From NCBI GenBank assembly GCA_030418545.1, contig QAIB01000001.1, positions 558,001 to 622,000 of the forward strand: a DNA stretch of 64,000 nucleotides, written 5' to 3'. Every line of letters begins with the position of its first letter. Position 1 is the first letter of the stretch. Below the pieces are notes generated by a model that ran no database searches, was not told the DNA's origin, and saw only the letters and a list, made by a program, of their open reading frames with translations. A program made the position numbers and the translations under genes. Below are positions 34,098 through 44,272 of this stretch, one piece after another. Source of the stretch: Xenophilus aerolatus. GTDB taxonomy: Bacteria; Pseudomonadota; Gammaproteobacteria; Burkholderiales; Burkholderiaceae_C.

Positions 34098-34131
34098 GGT
34101 GAAGTTTCGGTAAAGCAGAGGGACAGGCCTG

Positions 34132-34160
34132 AACGCAAACGAGGCCCCGCAGGGCCTCGT
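34132..34160 (-). terminator. Rho-independent terminator after bfr
   Basis: Reading the minus strand, ACGAGGCCC / GGGCCTCGT with a short loop is followed by TTGCGTT. It separates bfr from the PepSY operon. Confidence 0.75.
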
Positions 34161-34200
34161 CTTGACGGAGCGCCGCACGACGGCGGCGGCGGGGGCGCTG

Positions 34201-34677
34201 TCAGCTCACCTCGCCCATCTGCGACTGCAGGTAGTTCTGCAGGCCGACCTTGTCGACCAGGTCGATCTGGGTCTCGAGGAAGTCGATGTGCTCCTCGGTG
34301 TCGTCGAGGATCTTCTGCAGCAGGTCGCGCGAGACGTAATCGCGCACCGATTCGCAATGCGCGATGCCCGCCTTGATGGTGGCCTGGGCGCCGTATTCGG
34401 CCTTCAGGTCGCACTGGAGCAGCTCGGGCACGTCCTCGCCTACATTGAGCTTGGCCAGGTCCTGCAGGTTGGGCAGGCCATCGAGCATGAAGATGCGGTC
34501 CATGAGCCAGTCGGCATGCTTCATCTCGCCGATCGACTCCTCGTATTCCTTCTTCGCCAGCTTGTCCAGGCCCCAGTGCTTGAGCATGCGGTAGTGCAGG
34601 AAGTACTGGTTGATGGCGGTGAGCTCGTTCTTCAGCTGCGCCTGCAGGTGGTCGATGACTTGGGGGTCGCCCTTCAT
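34201..34677 (-). CDS. bfr: Bacterioferritin
   Basis: A 158-residue heme-containing ferritin that oxidises and stores iron in a 24-mer. The diiron ligands are conserved: Glu18, Glu51, His54 (IGEMKHAD), with the later Glu and the E-x2-H pair (TEEHID). Met52 is the axial heme ligand. Length matches E. coli Bfr exactly. The matching ferredoxin Bfd is encoded 6 kb downstream on the same strand. bfr is divergent from ahpC; the 310-bp gap between them holds the OxyR site and ahpC promoter. Confidence 0.96.
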   Translation of the reverse strand: MKGDPQVIDHLQAQLKNELTAINQYFLHYRMLKHWGLDKLAKKEYEESIGEMKHADWLMDRIFMLDGLPNLQDLAKLNVGEDVPELLQCDLKAEYGAQATIKAGIAHCESVRDYVSRDLLQKILDDTEEHIDFLETQIDLVDKVGLQNYLQSQMGEVS

Positions 34678-34880
34678 GGATTTTTCCTTCGTATTGATCC
34701 GGATCAGGGCGCGATTCTGCGAGCGCGAGGCGGCCGCCTCAAGCGAAGGCCCCGCGATGGCGGTCTGCATGCGTTTGATCGTGATAGGCGTTCGTATTGC
34801 CCCACTGAGCGGACGGTCACACGCATGCGGCAACATGGATCGCATGCATGACGGCCCGATGACTCTGCTCCTGCTGCCTC

Positions 34881-34917
34881 ATAGCCGAGCTGCTGACCAT
34901 CAATAGTCTATTTCTAT
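34881..34917 (+). promoter_or_regulatory. OxyR operator upstream of ahpC
   Basis: Spacing matches ATAG-N7-CTAT-N7-ATAG-N7-CTAT: ATAG at 34881, GCTG in place of CTAT at 34892, ATAG at 34903 and CTAT at 34914. Three of the four tetrads are exact, and the last abuts the ahpC -35. Confidence 0.8.
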
Positions 34918-34944
34918 TGAAAACACCTCATTCATGCATATACT
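34917..34944 (+). promoter_or_regulatory. Predicted ahpC promoter
   Basis: TTGAAA (34917-34922), a 16-bp spacer and TATACT (34939-34944). It lies immediately downstream of the OxyR operator, the geometry of an OxyR-activated promoter. Confidence 0.78.
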
Positions 34945-34987
34945 CATGGTTCGCCCATTTTTCTGACCAACCGACAGAGGAAATCAA

Positions 34988-35551
34988 ATGTCCGTGATCA
35001 ACACCGAAATCAAACCTTTCAAGGCCACCGCATACAAGGACGGCAAGTTCGTCGAAGTGTCCGATGCCGACGTGAAGGGCAAGTGGGCCGTCTTCTTCTT
35101 CTACCCCGCCGACTTCACCTTCGTGTGCCCGACCGAACTGGGCGACGTCGCCGACCACTACGCCGAGTTCCAGAAGCTGGGCGTCGAGATCTACTCGGTC
35201 TCGACCGACACCCACTTCACCCACAAGGCCTGGCACGACTCGTCCGAGACCATCGGCAAGATCAAGTACACGATGATCGGCGACCCCACGCTGGCCATCA
35301 GCCGCAACTTCGAAGTGCTGCGTGAAGACCAGGGCCTGGCCAACCGCGGCACCTACATCGTCGATCCGCAAGGCGTGATCCAGGCACTGGAAATCACCGC
35401 CGAAGGCATCGGCCGCGATGCCAAGGATCTGCTGCGCAAGGTCAAGGCTGCCCAGTACGTCGCCGCCCACCCGGGCGAAGTCTGCCCCGCCAAGTGGGAA
35501 GAAGGCGCTGCCACGCTCAAGCCTTCCTTCGACCTGGTCGGCAAGATCTAA
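34988..35551 (+). CDS. ahpC: Alkyl hydroperoxide reductase subunit C (peroxiredoxin)
   Basis: A 187-residue typical 2-Cys peroxiredoxin that reduces H2O2 and organic peroxides. The peroxidatic Cys47 sits in DFTFVCPTE and the resolving Cys166 in [10 protein letters not shown], the same 119-residue spacing as in E. coli AhpC. It is reduced by AhpF, encoded 183 bp downstream behind a hairpin, so ahpF may be partly attenuated. The promoter has an OxyR site. GAGGAAATCAA precedes the ATG as a Shine-Dalgarno. Confidence 0.97.
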   Translation: MSVINTEIKPFKATAYKDGKFVEVSDADVKGKWAVFFFYPADFTFVCPTELGDVADHYAEFQKLGVEIYSVSTDTHFTHKAWHDSSETIGKIKYTMIGDPTLAISRNFEVLREDQGLANRGTYIVDPQGVIQALEITAEGIGRDAKDLLRKVKAAQYVAAHPGEVCPAKWEEGAATLKPSFDLVGKI

Positions 35552-35671
35552 ACATCCCCATGACCGGCCTCCGGCTGGCTTTCGGGCCCGGTGCCCCCAC
35601 CTTCCAAGGAAGGTGGACGGCGCTCGCCTGAACGCATCAGCCCGGCGGCTTTCACCAGCCGCCCCGAGTCG

Positions 35672-35708
35672 AGCCCGGGGGCGCCATGCACCCGGGCTTT
35701 TTGTTTTT
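35672..35708 (+). terminator. Terminator or attenuator between ahpC and ahpF
   Basis: AGCCCGGG / CCCGGGCT with an 11-nt loop, then TTTTTGTTTTT. Read-through would give less ahpF than ahpC. Confidence 0.8.
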
Positions 35709-35734
35709 CAGGACATCGAAAGAGAGAGATCACC

Positions 35735-37315
35735 ATGCTCGACGCCGCCACCAAGTCCCAACTCGCCAGCTACCTCGAACGCATCTCGCAGCCCATCGAG
35801 GTCGTCGCCTCGCTCGACGACTCGCAGGCATCGCAGGAGACCCAGGCGCTGCTCAAGGACATCGCCGAGACGTCGAAGCTGATCACCGTGATCGAAAGCC
35901 GCGACGACACCCAGCGCAAGCCCTCGTTCTCCATCAACCGCCCCGGCGAGAGCCACGGCCCGCGTTTTGCCGGCCTGCCGATGGGGCATGAGTTCACTTC
36001 GCTGATCCTCGCGCTGCTGCAGGTCGGCGGCTACCCGCCCAAGGTGGAGCAGGCCATCCTCGAGCAGATCAAGGCGCTCGACGGCGACTTCGAGTTCGAG
36101 GTCTACGTTTCGCTCACCTGCCACAACTGCCCCGACGTCGTGCAGGCGCTCAACCTGATGGCCGTGCAGAACCCGCGCATCAAGACCACCATGGTCGAGG
36201 GCGGCACCTTCCAGGACGAAGTGAAGGAACGCCAGATCATGGGCGTGCCCACCGTCTTCCTCAACGGCACGCAGTTCGGCTCCGGCCGCATGACGCTGGA
36301 GGAGATCCTCGCCAAGATCGACACCAGCGGCGTCGAGCGCGAGGCGAAGAAGATTTCCGCCAAGGCACCCTTCGACGTGCTGATCGTCGGCGGCGGCCCG
36401 GCCGGCGCGGCGGCGGCCGTGTATGCGGCACGCAAGGGCATCCGCACGGGCATCGCGTCCGAGCGTTTCGGCGGCCAGGTGCTGGACACGCTGGGCATCG
36501 AGAACTTCATCTCGGTCAAGGAAACCGAGGGGCCGAAGTTCGCCCTGGCGCTGGAAGAGCACGTGCGCCACTACGACGTGGACATCATGAACCTGCAGCG
36601 CGCCAAGGCGCTGGTGCCGGGCGACGGGTTCATCGAACTGCAGACCGAGAGCGGCGCGACGCTCAAGGCGCGCACGGTCATCCTGGCCACCGGCGCCCGC
36701 TGGCGCAACATCAACGTCCCGGGCGAGAAGGAATTCAAGAACAAGGGCGTGGCCTACTGCCCGCACTGTGACGGCCCGCTCTTCAAGGGCAAGCGCGTGG
36801 CGGTGATCGGCGGCGGCAACTCGGGCGTCGAGGCGGCCATCGACCTGGCGGGCATCGTCGGCCATGTGACCTTGATCGAGTACGACACCAAGCTGCGTGC
36901 CGACGAAGTGCTGCAGCGCAAGCTGCGCAGCCTGGCCAACGTCACCGTGGTGACCAACGCGCAGACGACCGAGATCACCGGCACCGACAAGGTCAACGGC
37001 CTGAACTACAAGGACCGCAGCAGCGGCGAGGCGCACCGCGTCGAGCTCGAGGGCGTGTTCGTGCAGATCGGCCTGGTGCCCAACACCGACTGGCTCAAGG
37101 GCACGCTCGAGTTGAGCCGGCATGGCGAGATCGTGGTCGACGACCGTGGCCAGACCTCGGTGCCGGGCGTGTTCGCGGCCGGTGACGCGACGACGGTGCC
37201 TTTCAAGCAGATCATCATCGCGGCCGGCGATGGTGCGAAGGCGGCGCTGGGTGCCTTCGACCACCTGATCCGCACCACGGCGCCGGTGGAAGAGAAGGAA
37301 GCCGTGGCGGCTTGA
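35735..37315 (+). CDS. ahpF: Alkyl hydroperoxide reductase subunit F
   Basis: A 526-residue NADH-dependent flavoprotein that reduces AhpC. The N-terminal tandem thioredoxin-fold domain has the active CHNC (in [11 protein letters not shown], about residues 128-138). The thioredoxin-reductase-like part follows from about 210, with FAD motif [18 protein letters not shown], redox CPHCDG (about 345-350) and NADH motif [14 protein letters not shown]. The ATG at 35735 follows AGAGAGAG. Domain order and length are as in E. coli AhpF. Confidence 0.97.
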   Translation: MLDAATKSQLASYLERISQPIEVVASLDDSQASQETQALLKDIAETSKLITVIESRDDTQRKPSFSINRPGESHGPRFAGLPMGHEFTSLILALLQVGGYPPKVEQAILEQIKALDGDFEFEVYVSLTCHNCPDVVQALNLMAVQNPRIKTTMVEGGTFQDEVKERQIMGVPTVFLNGTQFGSGRMTLEEILAKIDTSGVEREAKKISAKAPFDVLIVGGGPAGAAAAVYAARKGIRTGIASERFGGQVLDTLGIENFISVKETEGPKFALALEEHVRHYDVDIMNLQRAKALVPGDGFIELQTESGATLKARTVILATGARWRNINVPGEKEFKNKGVAYCPHCDGPLFKGKRVAVIGGGNSGVEAAIDLAGIVGHVTLIEYDTKLRADEVLQRKLRSLANVTVVTNAQTTEITGTDKVNGLNYKDRSSGEAHRVELEGVFVQIGLVPNTDWLKGTLELSRHGEIVVDDRGQTSVPGVFAAGDATTVPFKQIIIAAGDGAKAALGAFDHLIRTTAPVEEKEAVAA

Positions 37316-37358
37316 GGGCGCGGCCCTGAAGAACAGCCTCGGCGCCGGGTTTGGATTG

Positions 37359-37383
37359 CTCCCTCTCCCAGAGGGAGAGGGAG
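37359..37383. repeat. Perfect 11-bp inverted repeat after ahpF
   Basis: CTCCCTCTCCC-AGA-GGGAGAGGGAG lies between the convergent ahpF and FUSC genes. This CT/GA hairpin is of a type often seen at gene ends in Burkholderiales; it lacks a T run, so it is not a clear terminator. Confidence 0.7.
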
Positions 37384-37390
37384 TCAAATC

Positions 37391-38404
37391 TCAGCGCGCC
37401 CGCTTGCGCCCGCTTGCGCCGGCGAGAGCCCCGAGGTCTTGCAGCAGCAATCGCGTCGCCGGCAGCACCCATGCAGCGCCGCGCGCGCTGACGGCGATCG
37501 CGCGACCCAGCCCGCGCCGCTCCTCCTCGCCGAGTACCGTGCCGGCCTCCTGATGCGTGGCGGCGGCTTCCAGCGCCCCGGCTACCGCCGCAGCGAGCGC
37601 CGGGCCATCGACTTCGGGCTCGTCGGACCGCCGCAGCGCCGCGTGGCGCGTGAAGGCGGTCGCGTCATGCAGCGTGCGCGCCGCGATGCGCGCCGCACGC
37701 ACCGGTTCGCCCGTCACCGGGCGGCGGCGCAGCCAGGCGGCGATGCGGGCCTCGCGTTGCGCGCCGACGGCCAGCACGGCCAGCGCGCGCAGCTCCGTGC
37801 GAAGCGCCTCCATGCGGCCTTCGCGTTCCCTTGCATCCTGCGGCGGGATGGCGAAGTCCCGTTGCACCTGCTCGGCGATCCGGCGCAGCACCTGCGCGCA
37901 GGCCGCGTCGAAGCGGCGCGCGGTCGCCTGCCACAGGCTGGCGAAGGACAGCAGCAGCCCAACGCCGACACCGATGCCGATCTCGGCCGCGCGCAGCGCC
38001 GCGACCTGCAGGGCGGGGTGCTGCGCCAGGCTGCCGCTGCCGAGCACGATCAGCGCCGTGATCGGCGCGCTGCGCAGCCAGGGCAGCAGCGCGCTGGCCG
38101 CCGCGAGCAGGCCCACGAGCAGCAGCGTGGTGCCCGTGCCATCGAAGCCGTGCAGATGGCGCAGCGCCACGCCGGCCAGTCCGAGGAGCGTGCCGGCCAG
38201 CGTGCCGCGGATGCGGTCCCAGCCCGCGCCCAGGGTGGCGCCCGCTGTGGGGCGCAGCACGATGAGCGCGCTCATCACCGCCCAGAAGCCCTCGGGCAGG
38301 CGCAGCAGCGCGGATGCGCCCCAGGCCAGTCCCACGGCGGCGCCGAGCTGGGCGGCGTGCGTCCAGTCCGCGGCGTCTCGTGCGCGTTCGGCGCGGGCCT
38401 GCAT
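37391..38404 (-). CDS. FUSC family membrane protein (aromatic acid exporter-like)
   Basis: A 337-residue membrane protein related to the N-terminal half of AaeB/YccS (FUSC). Hydrophobic helices cluster at about residues 20-160, with LRLPEGFWAVMSALIVLRPT and GTLAGTLLGLAGVALR as family features; the rest is a cytoplasmic helical domain. Such proteins export aromatic carboxylates or other small acids. A MarR regulator lies 10 nt upstream in the same transcript, which fits an efflux unit responding to phenolic compounds. Substrate is not evident. Confidence 0.82.
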   Translation of the reverse strand: MQARAERARDAADWTHAAQLGAAVGLAWGASALLRLPEGFWAVMSALIVLRPTAGATLGAGWDRIRGTLAGTLLGLAGVALRHLHGFDGTGTTLLLVGLLAAASALLPWLRSAPITALIVLGSGSLAQHPALQVAALRAAEIGIGVGVGLLLSFASLWQATARRFDAACAQVLRRIAEQVQRDFAIPPQDAREREGRMEALRTELRALAVLAVGAQREARIAAWLRRRPVTGEPVRAARIAARTLHDATAFTRHAALRRSDEPEVDGPALAAAVAGALEAAATHQEAGTVLGEEERRGLGRAIAVSARGAAWVLPATRLLLQDLGALAGASGRKRAR

Positions 38405-38414
38405 GGCGAGCTGC

Positions 38415-38879
38415 TCAGCTCGGGATGGTCGCCGGTGCTTCGGTCAGCGCCTGGGCCAGCCGGTCGAGCAGCCCGCAGGCGGCGCGCAACCGGGCGCGTT
38501 CGGCGGACGTGAGCCGGCTGGCGATGGCGTCGGCCAGCGAGGCCTCGCGGAGGTGCGCCTCGTCGGTCAGCGCGCGGGCCCCGGCGGGCGTCAGGGTGAG
38601 CAGGATGCGGCGCGCGTCGGCCGGATCGGGTCCGCGGGCGACGAGCGCCGCAGCCTCCATGTCGGCGATCAGCCGCGTGAGGCTCTGGGGCCGGACTCGC
38701 TCGTGGCGAGCGACCTGCGAGGGCGGAAGTGGGCCCAGGCGATAGAGCAGGGCGAGCACACCGAGCTGCGCCGTCGACGGGCCATCGCCGGGCGCCTGGC
38801 TGCGCAGTTCGCGCTGCAGGCCGGACAGGGCGGCGCGCAGCTGGATGGCCGTGGGCAGGGCGTCGGCAGGTCGCGTCAT
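38415..38879 (-). CDS. MarR family transcriptional regulator
   Basis: A 154-residue winged-helix repressor. The recognition part reads LPPSQVARHERVRPQSLTRL (about residues 52-71), followed by the wing (ADARRILLTLTPAGARALTDE). It is the first gene of a two-gene transcript with the FUSC exporter, so it likely represses itself and the exporter until a phenolic ligand binds. Confidence 0.88.
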   Translation of the reverse strand: MTRPADALPTAIQLRAALSGLQRELRSQAPGDGPSTAQLGVLALLYRLGPLPPSQVARHERVRPQSLTRLIADMEAAALVARGPDPADARRILLTLTPAGARALTDEAHLREASLADAIASRLTSAERARLRAACGLLDRLAQALTEAPATIPS

Positions 38880-38927
38880 GCCTGAATCATAAGATCAGGC
38901 TTACGAATGCTTCAAAGGAAATGTGGG

Positions 38928-38972
38928 CCAAGCGCCCTACATACAGGCGCAATGCGCTATGAAAAATGTAGT
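38928..38972 (-). repeat. Dispersed GCTAT/ATAGC repeat, copy 7 (inverted, short)
   Basis: CCAAGCGCCCTACATACAGG, then CGCAATGC and GCTATGAAAAATGTAGT. It is a degenerate copy between marR and ppsR. Confidence 0.6.
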
Positions 38973-39007
38973 AACGCGGCCCCGGCGCCGCAGGATGCGC
39001 GAGGCCC

Positions 39008-39829
39008 TCAGTAGCTCAGCCGCTCCGGTCGCAGCTCCTGCAGGATCGTCGTGGCGATCTCCTCGATGCTCTTGGTCGTGGTCGACAGCCAGCGGATGCC
39101 GGCGCGGCGCATCATGGCCTCGGCTTCGCTCACCTCGTGGCGGCAGTTCTCGATGCTGGCGTAGCGCGAGTTCGGCCGGCGCTCGTTGCGGATCTCGGCC
39201 AGCCGGTCGGGCGCGATGGTCAGGCCGAAGATCTTCTTGCGGTGCGGCACCAGCGCGGGCGGCAACTGGCGGCGGTCGAAGTCCTCGGGAATCAGCGGGT
39301 AGTTGGCCGCCTTCAGGCCGTGCTGCATGGCCAGGTAGAGCGAGGTCGGCGTCTTGCCGCTGCGGCTGACGCCCACCAGGATGACGTCGGCGCCTTCCAG
39401 GTCGCGGTTGCTCTGGCCGTCGTCGTGCTGGAGGCTGAAGTCGATGGCGGCGATGCGGTCGTTGTATTCCTTGCTCTTGCTGACGTCGGAGAAGCGGCCG
39501 ATGCGGTGGTTGGACTTCATCGCCAGCTCGATCTCCAGCGGCCGCACGAAGGTGCCGAACATGTCCAGCAGCATGCCCTTGCAGCCGGTCTCGATCACCT
39601 CCAGCACTTCCATGTCGGCCAGGGTGGTGAAGACGATGGGCCGCAGGCCCTCGACCTCGCCCGTATGGTTGATCTGCCGCACCGCCTGGTGGGCCTTGTC
39701 GACCGTGTCGGTGAAGGGCAGGCGCACGTGCCGCGGCTTGATCTCGAACTGGTTGAGAACGGCGTTGCCGAAGGTCTCGGCCGTGATGCCGGTGCCGTCG
39801 GAGACATAGAAAACGGTGCGGGTGCGCAT
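39008..39829 (-). CDS. ppsR: Pyruvate, water dikinase regulatory protein (kinase/pyrophosphorylase)
   Basis: A 273-residue DUF299 protein that switches PEP synthase off by ADP-dependent phosphorylation and on by Pi-dependent dephosphorylation. The N-terminus [19 protein letters not shown] and the P-loop-like [15 protein letters not shown] (about residues 151-165) are diagnostic. It is divergent from ppsA, its target, across 214 bp. Confidence 0.95.
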   Translation of the reverse strand: MRTRTVFYVSDGTGITAETFGNAVLNQFEIKPRHVRLPFTDTVDKAHQAVRQINHTGEVEGLRPIVFTTLADMEVLEVIETGCKGMLLDMFGTFVRPLEIELAMKSNHRIGRFSDVSKSKEYNDRIAAIDFSLQHDDGQSNRDLEGADVILVGVSRSGKTPTSLYLAMQHGLKAANYPLIPEDFDRRQLPPALVPHRKKIFGLTIAPDRLAEIRNERRPNSRYASIENCRHEVSEAEAMMRRAGIRWLSTTTKSIEEIATTILQELRPERLSY

Positions 39830-40043
39830 GGTGCGGGGGTGCCTTCGCTGTAGTTCCAGTCCTGCGGCGCCGGCCCGGGGCGACGCCTACAATCCGCGCC
39901 ATTATCGGGATCGCGCACCGCTCGCGACCCGACACACCTCACACCTCCATGCAGCCCGGCCGCGCACCCAGAGCAAGAAGAACGACCGTGCCCCGTGCCC
40001 GCCTGCATGCGACCGCGCCGATTTCAACTTCCGGAGCTTTCCC

Positions 40044-42449
40044 ATGTCTCAACTCTTCGAAGCGACCGCCCTGGTCGTACCGTTTGAAAACCTGAGGATG
40101 ACCGACGTCGAGGCGGTCGGCGGCAAGAACGCCTCCCTCGGCGAAATGATCTCGCAACTTCCGACGAAGGGGCCGCAGGGCGTGCGGGTGCCCACGGGCT
40201 TCGCCACCACCGCCCACGCCTTCCGCCAGTTCCTGGCGCACGAAGGGCTCACCGAGCGCATCAGCCAGCGCCTGGCCACGCTCGACATCGAGGATGTGCG
40301 CGCGCTGGCCGCCGCCGGTGCCGAGATCCGCGGCTGGATCGAGGCCCAGCCCTTCCCGGCCGACCTCGAGAAGGGTGTGCGCGACGCCTTCGCCACGCTG
40401 TCGGCCGGCAACGATCAGGCCAGCTTCGCGGTGCGCTCGTCGGCCACGGCGGAAGACCTGCCCGACGCTTCCTTTGCCGGCCAGCAGGAGACCTTCCTGA
40501 ACGTCGTCGGCATCGAGGACGTGCTTCACAAGATGAAGGAGGTCTTCGCCTCCCTCTACAACGACCGCGCAATCAGCTACCGCGTGCACAAGGGTTTCGC
40601 GCACGACGTGGTCGCGCTGTCGGCCGGCGTGCAGCGCATGGTGCGCTCCGACCTGGGCGCCGCCGGCGTGATGTTCACCATCGACACCGAGTCGGGCTTT
40701 GACCAGGTGGTCTTCATCACCTCCAGCTACGGCCTGGGCGAGACGGTGGTGCAGGGCGCCGTGAACCCCGACGAGTTCTACGTCCACAAGCCGATGCTCG
40801 AGGCGGGCAACAAGGCCGTGATCCGCCGCAACCTCGGCTCCAAGCTGATCCAGATGGAGTTCGCCACGCCCGAGGAGAAGAAGGCCACGGGCAAGCTGGT
40901 CAAGACCACCGATGTCAAGGCCGAGCTGCGCAACCGCTACTCGCTGACCGACGACGAGGTCGAGCAGCTCGCGAAGTACGCCATCGTCATCGAGAAGCAC
41001 TACGGCCGGCCGATGGACATCGAGTGGGGCAAGGACGGAACCGACGGCCAGCTCTACATCCTGCAGGCGCGCCCGGAGACGGTGAAGAGCCAGCAGGCCG
41101 GCAAGGCCGAGCAGCGCTTCAAGCTGCTCTCCAAGGGCGCCGTGCTGGCTGAAGGCCGCGCGATCGGCCAGAAGATCGGCACCGGCCCCGTGCGCCTGGT
41201 CAACGACATCAGCCAGATGGACTTGGTGCAGCCCGGCGACATCCTCGTGACCGACATGACCGATCCGAACTGGGAGCCGGTGATGAAGCGCGCCTCCGCC
41301 ATCGTGACCAACCGGGGTGGACGCACCTGCCACGCGGCCATCATCGCGCGCGAGCTGGGCATCCCGGCGGTGGTCGGCTGCGGCGACGCCACCGAGCGCC
41401 TGAAGGACGGCACGCTGGTCACCGTGAGCTGCGCCGAGGGCGACACCGGCCACATCTACGACGGCCTGCTCGAGACCGAGGTCACCGAGGTGCAGCGCGG
41501 CGAGATGCCCCCGATCAAGACCAAGATCATGATGAACGTGGGCAACCCGCAGCTCGCCTTCGACTTCGCGCAGCTGCCGAACGAAGGCGTGGGCCTGGCG
41601 CGGCTCGAATTCATCATCAACAACAACATCGGCGTGCACCCGAAGGCCATCCTCGACTACCCGCAGGTCGATGCCGACCTGAAGAAGGCGGTGGAGTCGG
41701 TGGCGCGCGGCCATGCCTCGCCCAAGGCCTTCTACGTCGACAAGGTCGCAGAGGGCGTGGCCACCATCGCCGCGGCCTTCTGGCCCAAGCCCGTGATCGT
41801 GCGCCTGTCGGACTTCAAGTCCAACGAGTACCGCAAGCTCATCGGCGGCAGCCGTTACGAGCCCGAGGAAGAGAACCCGATGCTGGGCTTCCGCGGCGCG
41901 GCACGCTACATCAGCGCCGAGTTCGGCGAAGCCTTCGCGATGGAGTGCGAAGCGCTCAAGCGCGTGCGCAATGACATGGGCCTGACCAACGTGCAGATCA
42001 TGGTGCCCTTCGTGCGCACCCTGAAGCAGGCCGAGCGTGTGACGCAGCTGCTGGGCCAGCACGGCCTCAAGCGCGGCGAGAACAGCCTCAAGCTGGTGAT
42101 GATGTGCGAGGTGCCGAGCAATGCGATTCTGGCCGACGAGTTCCTGCAGTTCTTCGATGGCTTCTCGATCGGCTCCAACGACCTTACCCAGCTGACGCTC
42201 GGCCTGGACCGCGATTCGGGGCTGGAACTGCTGGCCGCCGACTTCGACGAGCGCGACCCGGCCGTGCAGGCGATGCTCAGCCGCGCCATCAAGGCCTGCA
42301 AGGCCCAGGGCAAGTACGTCGGCATCTGCGGCCAGGGGCCCAGCGACCACCCGGACTTCGCGCAATGGCTGGCCGCCGAGGGGATTGAGTCGATCTCGCT
42401 CAACCCCGACAGCGTGATCGATACCTGGCAGCGACTCGCGCAGGGCTGA
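40044..42449 (+). CDS. ppsA: Phosphoenolpyruvate synthase
   Basis: An 801-residue pyruvate, water dikinase that converts pyruvate and ATP to PEP, AMP and Pi for gluconeogenesis. In order: the ATP-grasp nucleotide domain ([20 protein letters not shown], about residues 128-147), the swivelling phospho-His domain ([19 protein letters not shown], with catalytic His at about 431), and the PEP/pyruvate barrel ([24 protein letters not shown]). The ATG at 40044 follows GGAGC at 8 nt. It is regulated by the divergent PpsR. The 214-bp gap between them holds a TACAAT -10-like box at 39888-39893 but no clear -35. Confidence 0.97.
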   Translation: MSQLFEATALVVPFENLRMTDVEAVGGKNASLGEMISQLPTKGPQGVRVPTGFATTAHAFRQFLAHEGLTERISQRLATLDIEDVRALAAAGAEIRGWIEAQPFPADLEKGVRDAFATLSAGNDQASFAVRSSATAEDLPDASFAGQQETFLNVVGIEDVLHKMKEVFASLYNDRAISYRVHKGFAHDVVALSAGVQRMVRSDLGAAGVMFTIDTESGFDQVVFITSSYGLGETVVQGAVNPDEFYVHKPMLEAGNKAVIRRNLGSKLIQMEFATPEEKKATGKLVKTTDVKAELRNRYSLTDDEVEQLAKYAIVIEKHYGRPMDIEWGKDGTDGQLYILQARPETVKSQQAGKAEQRFKLLSKGAVLAEGRAIGQKIGTGPVRLVNDISQMDLVQPGDILVTDMTDPNWEPVMKRASAIVTNRGGRTCHAAIIARELGIPAVVGCGDATERLKDGTLVTVSCAEGDTGHIYDGLLETEVTEVQRGEMPPIKTKIMMNVGNPQLAFDFAQLPNEGVGLARLEFIINNNIGVHPKAILDYPQVDADLKKAVESVARGHASPKAFYVDKVAEGVATIAAAFWPKPVIVRLSDFKSNEYRKLIGGSRYEPEEENPMLGFRGAARYISAEFGEAFAMECEALKRVRNDMGLTNVQIMVPFVRTLKQAERVTQLLGQHGLKRGENSLKLVMMCEVPSNAILADEFLQFFDGFSIGSNDLTQLTLGLDRDSGLELLAADFDERDPAVQAMLSRAIKACKAQGKYVGICGQGPSDHPDFAQWLAAEGIESISLNPDSVIDTWQRLAQG

Positions 42450-42496
42450 CGCGCACGCCGCACGAAGACTGGGCCCGCTGTGGCTCGAAAACGACC

Positions 42497-42525
42497 AAAA
42501 GGCCGGGGTGATCCCGGCCTTTTTT
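42497..42525 (+). terminator. Rho-independent terminator after ppsA
   Basis: AAAAGGCCGGG / CCCGGCCTTTT with a GTGAT loop and a T tail. Confidence 0.92.
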
Positions 42526-42643
42526 CATGGCATGACCCTGTCAGTTTCGTGTAATTGCAAAAAAGTGTGTATTTTGGTGTCAAACTTCGTCTCACTCCGG
42601 AGCGGGGAAGCACTCACCTCGGCCGAACGAAGGGGACGACGAC

Positions 42644-43117
42644 ATGATTCTTGTGAAGACGGACATGGGCCAGCAGGTTCTGAAGGACCGTTCGGTGCGG
42701 CTGACGCCACGCCAGCGCTCTGCATTCATCCTGTTCGACGGCAAGCGCTCGGTGGCCGACGTGCTCGCTGCCGGCATGGGCGTCGTGCAGGAGGACGTGG
42801 ATCAATTGGTGGACCTGGGCCTTCTCGGCCGCTCCGCTGCCGCGGCACCCGAGGCTGGCAGCGCAGCTGTGGCCGAGGTGGCGGCGTCGCCATCGCCGGC
42901 CGCCACCGCGGACGCCCGCAGCGCCCAGCAGCGCTACCAGGATGCGTATCCCGTGGCGACACGGCTCACCGCGGGCCTGGGGCTGCGCGGCTTTCGCCTC
43001 AACCTGGCGGTCGAGGCCGCCACCACCTACGAGGAACTCGCCGCGCTGGCGCCGAAGATCAAGTCGGTTGTGGGCCCCGAGAAGGCGGCACCCCTGGAGC
43101 AGGCGCTCGGAAACTGA
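42644..43117 (+). CDS. Hypothetical protein with winged-helix-like N-terminus
   Basis: A 157-residue protein I do not recognise. Residues 18-62 ([20 protein letters not shown], then [16 protein letters not shown]) read like a small winged-helix domain. An Ala/Ser/Pro linker (65-90) leads to a helical C-terminal part (about 93-157). There is no signal peptide. Its own AT-rich promoter region lies upstream (42540-42600). It ends just before the rpsF promoter, which overlaps its last codons. It could be a regulator or a small structural protein. Confidence 0.7.
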   Translation: MILVKTDMGQQVLKDRSVRLTPRQRSAFILFDGKRSVADVLAAGMGVVQEDVDQLVDLGLLGRSAAAAPEAGSAAVAEVAASPSPAATADARSAQQRYQDAYPVATRLTAGLGLRGFRLNLAVEAATTYEELAALAPKIKSVVGPEKAAPLEQALGN

Positions 43118-43142
43118 CAGTCTCTCGCCGGACTGCTACAAT
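43114..43142 (+). promoter_or_regulatory. Predicted promoter of the rpsF ribosomal operon
   Basis: CTGACA (43114-43119), a 17-bp spacer and TACAAT (43137-43142). It gives a leader of about 105 nt before rpsF, long enough for S6:S18-type autoregulation. Confidence 0.72.
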
Positions 43143-43253
43143 CGTGGGCTTTGCCTTGCCACACTGCCTGGACGCGGCGGGTGGCTTTCCAGGCCCGAGG
43201 GCCCAACGATGCTTGCATCGGATGGCCGCGGGCTTCAACCCACAAGGAGTGCC

Positions 43254-43634
43254 ATGCGTCACTACGAAATCATTCTGCTCATCCATCCGGACCAGAGCGA
43301 ACAAGTTCCGGCCATGCTGGAACGCTACAAGGGCATGATCGCCGCCGGCAACGGCAAGGTGCATCGTGTCGAAGACTGGGGCCGCCGCCAGCTGGCCTAC
43401 CAGATCAACAAGCTGAACAAGGCGCACTACCTGTGCGTGAACATCGAGGCCGACCAGGCCGTGATGTCCGAACTCGAACATGCCTTCAAGTTCAACGACG
43501 CCGTGCTGCGCCACCTGACGGTGGTCAAGAAGAAGGCCGACACCGGCCCGTCGTCGATGATGAAGACGGTCGAGCGCGAAGAGGCCCGCAAGGCCCAGCA
43601 GGCCGAGTACGCTGCCAACAACAGCAGCAACTGA
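43254..43634 (+). CDS. rpsF: 30S ribosomal protein S6
   Basis: A 126-residue S6, which pairs with S18 on the 30S platform. It begins [18 protein letters not shown]; the core contains the family stretch [18 protein letters not shown]-like (read here as [19 protein letters not shown]). The C-terminal tail is charged and Asn-rich. AAGGAG at 6 nt is a strong Shine-Dalgarno. It is the first gene of rpsF-priB-rpsR-rplI. Confidence 0.96.
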   Translation: MRHYEIILLIHPDQSEQVPAMLERYKGMIAAGNGKVHRVEDWGRRQLAYQINKLNKAHYLCVNIEADQAVMSELEHAFKFNDAVLRHLTVVKKKADTGPSSMMKTVEREEARKAQQAEYAANNSSN

Positions 43635-43647
43635 TTCGCTCATTGGT

Positions 43648-43956
43648 GTGACGTCTGCCGCCGGTGCGGTCAACCAGCTCCTGCTGAGTGCCTGCATCGC
43701 CGAACTCGCCGCCTTGCGTTTCACCCCGGCCGGCCTGCCCGCCATCGATCTGCGGCTCGAGCACGAGTCCACCCTCGATGAAGCAGGACAGCCCCGGCAG
43801 GTGAAGGCGGCACTGAAGGCCGTAGCCTTCGGTTCGGTGGCCGAGCGGCTGGCCCGGCAGGCGCTGGGCAGCGGATGGCGCTTCCAGGGCTTCCTGGCCA
43901 CGCCGCGCAACGGCAAGCACCCGGTGCTTCACATCACGGATTTCCAGCAAGATTAA
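43648..43956 (+). CDS. priB: Primosomal replication protein N (PriB)
   Basis: A 102-residue single-stranded-DNA-binding OB-fold protein that helps PriA restart stalled forks. Its place between rpsF and rpsR is diagnostic, and the sequence NQLLLSACIAELAALRFTPA, with RFQGFLATPRNGKHPVLHI near the end, agrees. It uses a GTG start 13 nt after rpsF; no ATG is available. Confidence 0.92.
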   Translation: MTSAAGAVNQLLLSACIAELAALRFTPAGLPAIDLRLEHESTLDEAGQPRQVKAALKAVAFGSVAERLARQALGSGWRFQGFLATPRNGKHPVLHITDFQQD

Positions 43957-43977
43957 TTTTCGATAGAGGGTCCCGAA

Positions 43978-44259
43978 ATGGCCACGTTCAAGAAATTCAA
44001 CAAGGACAAGCGTCCGAAGCGCAACACCCAGTCGCTGCTGTTCAAGCGCAAGCGTTTCTGCCGCTTCACCGTCGCCGGCGTCGAAGAGATCGACTACAAG
44101 GACATCGACACCCTGCGCGACTTCATCAGCGAGAACGGCAAGATCATTCCCGCGCGCCTGACCGGCACGCGCGCGATCTACCAGCGTCAGCTCAACACCG
44201 CCATCAAGCGCGCGCGCTTCCTGGCCCTGGTCCCGTACAGCGACCAGCACCGCATCTAA
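43978..44259 (+). CDS. rpsR: 30S ribosomal protein S18
   Basis: A 93-residue S18. The conserved core [20 protein letters not shown], then [20 protein letters not shown] is intact. The N-terminus is Lys-rich. It has a TCTGCAAC-free short spacer of 21 nt from priB and is followed by rplI after 13 nt. Confidence 0.97.
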   Translation: MATFKKFNKDKRPKRNTQSLLFKRKRFCRFTVAGVEEIDYKDIDTLRDFISENGKIIPARLTGTRAIYQRQLNTAIKRARFLALVPYSDQHRI

Positions 44260-44272
44260 GGAGCGACCCACC

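Noticed and set aside
35552-35671. ahpC-ahpF spacer considered as a small gene
   Set aside because: The short frames there lack start context and ribosome sites; the region is better explained as leader plus attenuator hairpin.
37359-37383. CT/GA hairpin after ahpF considered as a terminator
   Set aside because: Perfect stem but no T run on either strand; listed as a repeat instead.
39939-42365. An 808-codon frame antisense to ppsA
   Set aside because: Low-complexity His/Leu/Gly/Val-rich translation; ppsA on the other strand is certain.
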